DNA of 64,000 bases from JACCZX01 sp963824935 (GTDB taxonomy: Bacteria > Pseudomonadota > Gammaproteobacteria > Burkholderiales > Burkholderiaceae_F): the NCBI GenBank assembly GCA_963824935.1, contig CAWGRF010000011.1, positions 112,209-176,208 on the forward strand, written 5' to 3'. Below the pieces are notes generated by a model. It had not been told where the DNA came from. It saw only the letters and a list, made by a program, of their open reading frames with translations, and made no database searches. The position numbers and the translations under genes are program-made. Shown in pieces: positions 60,102-64,000 of this stretch; positions within the stretch are counted from its first letter, which is position 1, and each line of letters opens with the position of its first letter.

Positions 60102-61244
60102 ATGCAAGTGACGCACGACGTCATCGTTGTCGGTCTTGGCGCAATGGGCAGCGCCACCGCGTATGAGCTCGCACGCCGCGGCATGCGCGTGCTGGGGCTG
60201 GATCGCTTCTCGCCGCCGCACGCCTTCGGATCGTCACACGGAGAAACGCGAATCATTCGTGAGGCGTATTTCGAGCACCCAGTGTATGTGCCGATGGTGC
60301 AGCGTGCTTACGAACTGTGGCGAGACCTGGAGAAGGAGTCAGGCGTCACGCTGCTGCGCGAAACGGGTGGCGTGATGATTGGAAGGCCCGACAGCGACTT
60401 AGTAAAAGGAGCGCGTAACAGCGCGGAACTTCACGGACTGCGCCACGAGATGCTGACTGCCGGCGAAGTGCGCAAGCGATTTCCCGCGCTGCATCCGGAG
60501 AGCGACATGGTCGCAGTCTGGGAACCGCGCGCCGGTGTGTTGTTTCCGGAGGCGTGCATCAGCGCGCTTCTGGCGCAGGCGCGACGTTACGGCGCCGAAC
60601 TGCATTACGAAGAACCTGTCCTGCAATGGGAGCCCGAGGGCGACAGTGTTCGCGTAGTTACAGCGCACGGCGAGTATCACGCCCGCCAACTCATCGTGAC
60701 TGCGGGCGCATGGATTCGCACTTTTTTCCCGGAGCTGCCGCTTCGCGTCGAGCGACAAGTGTTGTTCTGGTTTGATCACGCAAGCGCTTCCGAGATGTTC
60801 ACGCCCGAACGTTGCCCGGTTCACCTATGGCAATTCGATGGTCGCCGCTTTTTCTACGGCTTTCCGAATCTCGGTAACGGCGTAAAAGTAGCCTTCCATC
60901 ACGGCGGCGAAATCACGACGATGGACAGCGTGCGGCGCGACGTCGACTCTGCCGAAGTCGAAGAAATTCGCGATGCGTTACGACGGTTCGTTCCTGCGGC
61001 TGACGGAAATCTGCGCGCGAGCACCGTTTGCCTGTACACCAACACACCGGACGAGCATTTTTTGATCGATCGTCATCCGCTGCATCCGCAGGTGCTGATC
61101 GCCAGTGCATGTTCCGGGCATGGATTTAAGTTCTCGCCAGTCATCGGAGAAATTTTGTCCGACCTAGTGCAAAGCAAGCAGCCACGGTTCGATCTCAGTC
61201 TGTTCTTGGCGTTGAAGGTTATTGGCGCAGTCGCGGAGCGTTGA
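60102..61244 (+). CDS. solA: Monomeric sarcosine oxidase/N-methyltryptophan oxidase-like flavoenzyme
   Basis: FAD-dependent amine oxidase of the MSOX/SolA group, 380 aa. N-terminal FAD motif VIVVGLGAMGSATAYELARRG, GSSHGETRIIREAYFEHPVYVP, and a C-terminal ASACSGHGFKFSPVIGEIL whose Cys matches the covalent FAD attachment site. The exact substrate (sarcosine, N-methyltryptophan or another secondary amine) cannot be set by eye. Single gene. Confidence 0.88.
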   Translation: MQVTHDVIVVGLGAMGSATAYELARRGMRVLGLDRFSPPHAFGSSHGETRIIREAYFEHPVYVPMVQRAYELWRDLEKESGVTLLRETGGVMIGRPDSDLVKGARNSAELHGLRHEMLTAGEVRKRFPALHPESDMVAVWEPRAGVLFPEACISALLAQARRYGAELHYEEPVLQWEPEGDSVRVVTAHGEYHARQLIVTAGAWIRTFFPELPLRVERQVLFWFDHASASEMFTPERCPVHLWQFDGRRFFYGFPNLGNGVKVAFHHGGEITTMDSVRRDVDSAEVEEIRDALRRFVPAADGNLRASTVCLYTNTPDEHFLIDRHPLHPQVLIASACSGHGFKFSPVIGEILSDLVQSKQPRFDLSLFLALKVIGAVAER

Positions 61245-61275
61245 ATCGATAACGCTTACGGCGAATGATGCTCAA

Positions 61276-61806
61276 TCAGATCATGATGAGCCCGCGGCGA
61301 ATCGCTATCGCTACCAGCTCTGCACGAGTTACGGCGCCGAGCTTGCCGAGCAGCGAGCTGACGTGAAACTTCACTGTGTGCTCGGAATTGCCGAGTCGTT
61401 CGGCGATCGCGCGATTGCTCATGCCCTCTGCGACTAGCTCCAGCACTTCCCGCTCGCGCGGCGTGAGAGGTTCGATCAGTAACTCACCGTCCGAATCGGA
61501 CTCGCGAAACGCGTCCTCGCGATTACTTCGGTGCAACTCGATTACGATGGCCGCGCCGGGCTCGAGCGTGAAGTTGTTGGATTCAAGCGGAGCTTCGTAG
61601 TTGAGCACGGTTGCTGCGACTTCGATCGTCGTCGCATCCGCGACGGTCTCGCGGATGGCGCGCAGCTGCTCGGCCGTAATCGCCACGCGCAGCCGCACGT
61701 GCGACGGATCGGATACCGGTTCGCTATCGGCCGTGGCAGCGTCGTCCTGCCGTGCGTTGCGGGCGCTCGCCGATGACGGCGCTGATTTCAATGCTGTTAC
61801 CGCCAC
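61276..61806 (-). CDS. LuxR-type HTH regulator without a normal receiver domain
   Basis: 176 aa. The C-terminal LuxR HTH is clear: LTPREREVLELVAEGMSNRAIAERLGNSEHTVKFHVSSLLGKLGAVTR. The first 100 residues hold VRLRVAITAEQLRAIRETV, which recalls the start of a receiver, but the phospho-acceptor Asp and the rest of the fold are not seen, so it may be a degenerate receiver or another sensor. Its ATG lies inside the 3' end of the protease gene (83-nt overlap, different frame), so the two are translated from one mRNA. Confidence 0.82.
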   Translation of the reverse strand: MAVTALKSAPSSASARNARQDDAATADSEPVSDPSHVRLRVAITAEQLRAIRETVADATTIEVAATVLNYEAPLESNNFTLEPGAAIVIELHRSNREDAFRESDSDGELLIEPLTPREREVLELVAEGMSNRAIAERLGNSEHTVKFHVSSLLGKLGAVTRAELVAIAIRRGLIMI

Positions 61807-62656
61807 GAATTACTCCTAAACGTACCGACTCGCCCACGCGTTCGCCGCCCAGCTCTTCGAGCAGTCGCAGCGGCGTGTCAAGCGATCTACCTTGCATACT
61901 AACGAGGATGTCGCCGACCAATAGTCCCGCCTGTTCGGCCGGTCCACCAGCTTCCAGACTGTGGACCAACAGTCCTCTGCGATCTTGATCGGCACCTGGT
62001 ACGCGTACCGGATGCACGCCGATACCGAGATAGCCACGTGCGATTCGTCCGCGCGTGAGCAGCTCGTCGACGACTGACGAAACGAGGTCGAGCGGTAGCG
62101 CAAGCGCCATACCGCGCACGAGCCCGGCAGTGTTGATCGCGACGATTCGTCCTCTGGAATCGGCTAGCGGTCCACCGGAGAAGCCGGGGTATGGCGCGAG
62201 GTCGAGCTCAATCACATTGCCCCGTCGGGTGCCGCGACGAAGCGGTTCCAATCGACCAACGCCCGATACCATCGTGAGCCGAGCCGCCGGCTCCTTGCTG
62301 CTGCCAGCGAACGCGATGACGAGCTCGCCGACATGAGTCGCGCGCGGATCGCCTTGCGTGGCCAACTCCGGTCCTGTCAGTTGTTCCACTTTGAGAACCG
62401 CAAGATCGGATGCGAGATCCCAGCCGGCAAGCGTGGCCGCTAGCGGTGTGTCGCCTGCCCCGATCACCCGCATATGCTCGGTATCGCGGATGCCGTGCGC
62501 GGCAGCGACGACTACACCGTCGCGCCACACTGTACCGGTGGTGAATCGTCGCCTGCCAGCTTCAATCGACACCAGATATGGGGCGATAGCGTTGGCTAGG
62601 CGCGATAAGTCATCGGACAATCCCGCCAATGCTGCATACGGATTGCGGTCTTCCAT
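61724..62656 (-). CDS. HtrA-like trypsin-fold serine protease with PDZ domain
   Basis: 310 aa from ATG 62656 (MEDRNPYAALAGLSDDL). The trypsin-like triad can be placed: His in VAAAHGIRD, Asp in WDLASDLAVLK, Ser in YPGFSGGPLADS. The PDZ domain covers about residues 205-295 (GYLGIGVHPV, GGPAEQAGLLVGDILVSMQGRSL). No signal peptide or membrane anchor is seen from this start, unlike DegP/DegS, so a cytoplasmic location is predicted. An upstream open frame continues but lacks family character. Paired with the LuxR regulator. Confidence 0.85.
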   Translation of the reverse strand: MEDRNPYAALAGLSDDLSRLANAIAPYLVSIEAGRRRFTTGTVWRDGVVVAAAHGIRDTEHMRVIGAGDTPLAATLAGWDLASDLAVLKVEQLTGPELATQGDPRATHVGELVIAFAGSSKEPAARLTMVSGVGRLEPLRRGTRRGNVIELDLAPYPGFSGGPLADSRGRIVAINTAGLVRGMALALPLDLVSSVVDELLTRGRIARGYLGIGVHPVRVPGADQDRRGLLVHSLEAGGPAEQAGLLVGDILVSMQGRSLDTPLRLLEELGGERVGESVRLGVIRGGNSIEISAVIGERPQRTAGRRCHGR

Positions 62657-62782
62657 GCGGTTTTCCACTCGACAACGATGGGTGAATCGTGCCGTACGAA
62701 AATGCCGCGCGCATCGTCTGATCGGGTAGGCCAGTGCGCTAACCCGCGATAGTGACTTTCGAACGCTAAACAGGAGACGGAA

Positions 62783-63196
62783 GTGAACTCTACGAATCTG
62801 CTTAAGGGAGGCTGCCATTGTGGAGCCGTGCGCTACGAATGCGGGCAGCCAATATCGAAGCCGTCGATCTGTCATTGCACCTCATGCCGGCGCGCGACAG
62901 GCGCACACGCCGTCGCCTGGATGACAGTCAACCTCGCGAGCTTCCGTCTCGTAGACGGGGCGCTGCGCGAGTACGCGTCATCGGAAGGCGTGCTGCGAAG
63001 CTTTTGCGAGCGCTGCGGATGTTCGATCGGCTACACGCATCGCAAGTACCCGGGCGAGATTGACGTGACACTGGCGAGCCTCGACGATCCGAGCGTGGTT
63101 GCGCCAACCGTTCACATCTGGATGAGCAATGCGCCGGCGTGGGATCGGCCGGGCGACGGTTTGCCTCAACACGCGGAGTGGCGCAACACGCCCTAG
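62783..63196 (+). CDS. GFA/CENP-V family zinc-binding protein
   Basis: 137 aa, glutathione-dependent formaldehyde-activating enzyme fold. Zn ligands: GGCHCGAVRYE, ICHCTSCRRATG and SFCERCGCSIGY; the end HIWMSNAPAW is typical. Most family members have no proven formaldehyde activity. Single gene after CAGGAGACGG. Confidence 0.9.
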   Translation: MNSTNLLKGGCHCGAVRYECGQPISKPSICHCTSCRRATGAHAVAWMTVNLASFRLVDGALREYASSEGVLRSFCERCGCSIGYTHRKYPGEIDVTLASLDDPSVVAPTVHIWMSNAPAWDRPGDGLPQHAEWRNTP

Positions 63197-63229
63197 TTAC
63201 TGACGAATCGAATGTGCTAGAAGCATCCG

Positions 63230-64000
63230 ATGAGCGCTGATGACCGAACCTCATTGCTGACGATGACTGCGCGCCGCAATGCCGGCGCCGCGATTGTCGT
63301 GACCGGTGCGGCCGGCGGCATCGGTATAGCGATCGTCAAACGGCTGCATGCAGACGGCTGGCTGGTTGTCGCATCGGATCGCGATGAGATCGCGCTGGAT
63401 GCGATTCGCAGCGCGTTCGTCAATGCGGAGCGCATTTTGCCGATCGTTATCGATGTCACGCGTCGCGACACCATCGAGGCGGCCGCGGCGTCGTTGCGCC
63501 AGCGAGCGATTCCAGTCGCAGGGCTCATCAATGTGGCGGGCCTGCTGCAGGACGTGCAACCGCTGCTCGAGATGACGCCCGAGCGCCAGACGGCGATGTG
63601 GGACGTGAATTACTTTGGCGCGCTGAACTGTATTCAGGTGTTTGTGCCGCAAATGATCGAAGCCGGAATCGGCTCAATCGTCAACATCACATCGATCAAC
63701 GAGCATCGACCGCTGCCCCTGCACGCGTATGCGCCGACGAAGGTCGCGCTCGGCGCGCTGACGCAACTAGCCGCCGGTGAGTTCGGACCGCACGGCGTGC
63801 GCGTCAACGCCGTGGCGCCTGGCTTCACCCTAACTCCTATTCTGCAGCGGAAGATCGATTCGGGTGCGCGCGACGCTTCGGTGCTCGAGCGTCACACGGC
63901 GATGGGCCGCTTGGTGCATCCGTCGGAAATCGCAGCGGTGGTGTCCTTCTTGATCGGTGACGACGCCAGCGCGATCAGTGGCGCCAGCCTGATCGTCGAC
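63230..64000 (+). CDS. SDR family oxidoreductase (3' end beyond window)
   Basis: 257 codons of a short-chain dehydrogenase. Rossmann motif VVTGAAGGIGIAI near residue 24, LINVAGLLQ (NAG-type), catalytic Ser in NITSINEH and the Y-x3-K site HAYAPTK, then VNAVAPGFTLTPIL and SGASLIVD at the window edge. The substrate is unknown; the sequence has the classic SDR length so only about 10 residues are missing. Confidence 0.92.
   Translation, partial: MSADDRTSLLTMTARRNAGAAIVVTGAAGGIGIAIVKRLHADGWLVVASDRDEIALDAIRSAFVNAERILPIVIDVTRRDTIEAAAASLRQRAIPVAGLINVAGLLQDVQPLLEMTPERQTAMWDVNYFGALNCIQVFVPQMIEAGIGSIVNITSINEHRPLPLHAYAPTKVALGALTQLAAGEFGPHGVRVNAVAPGFTLTPILQRKIDSGARDASVLERHTAMGRLVHPSEIAAVVSFLIGDDASAISGASLIVD

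Overview
The window reads as one contiguous piece of a GC-rich Gram-negative chromosome, most likely a betaproteobacterium of the order Burkholderiales. The pointers are two orphan Bug/TctC-type periplasmic solute-binding proteins, a kdpFABCD locus, a form II CoxL-type molybdenum hydroxylase cluster, a YgiB/YgiC pair, a tandem glycine riboswitch in front of gcvT, and a sigma-32 type heat-shock promoter. No rRNA, tRNA, CRISPR array, transposase or phage gene was seen.

Layout. 1-6.8 kb (minus): kdp potassium-uptake operon (small ORF, kdpF, kdpA, kdpB, kdpC, a second small ORF, kdpD cut by the window edge), with a 20-bp inverted repeat in its promoter region. 7.0-10.9 kb (plus): PhnD-like protein, Mrp/ApbC, and a YgiB-YgiC-DUF350 set. 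10.9-18.4 kb: xdhC (minus) facing away from coxS-coxL-coxM-coxD-coxE-coxG (plus). 18.4-22.2 kb: MASE1 hybrid kinase and an MFS exporter. 22.2-29.1 kb (minus): peptide ABC transporter oppABCDF with an M20 peptidase at the end of the same operon. 29.2-34.5 kb: AhpD-like protein, Bug protein, D-threonine-aldolase-type enzyme, dcd, and a DUF6600/FecR-like secreted protein. 34.7-39.0 kb: Arg/Lys/Orn decarboxylase followed closely by a second hybrid kinase. 39-48.4 kb: accessory-looking stretch of orphan binding proteins, vanadium haloperoxidase-type PAP2 protein, Tat-exported kelch protein and small unknowns, separated by gaps that share a GTCCGCT...CTGGCCG motif. 48.4-56.2 kb: low-GC methyltransferase, glycine riboswitch, gcvT, gcvH, DUF6265, gcvP, two Hsp20 genes, and a second copy of the 3' part of gcvP. 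56.3-64 kb: DUF937 protein, dihaem cytochrome c, GH1 beta-glucosidase, SolA-like oxidase, LuxR-type regulator overlapping an HtrA-like protease, GFA protein, and a truncated SDR.

Functional links. Kdp imports K+ under control of KdpD. CoxSLM is a three-subunit molybdenum hydroxylase; CoxDEG and XdhC are its maturation partners. OppABCDF delivers peptides and the M20 enzyme cleaves them. GcvTHP, switched by glycine, degrades glycine.

Two things deserve attention. First, gcvP, two hsp20 genes and a diverged 3' gcvP copy form a mosaic that looks like a recombination or insertion scar. Second, about a dozen otherwise well-conserved genes carry one single-base frameshift, mostly one extra base in a short run; this pattern suggests sequence error more than real gene decay, so these genes are annotated at full length with the break position given.
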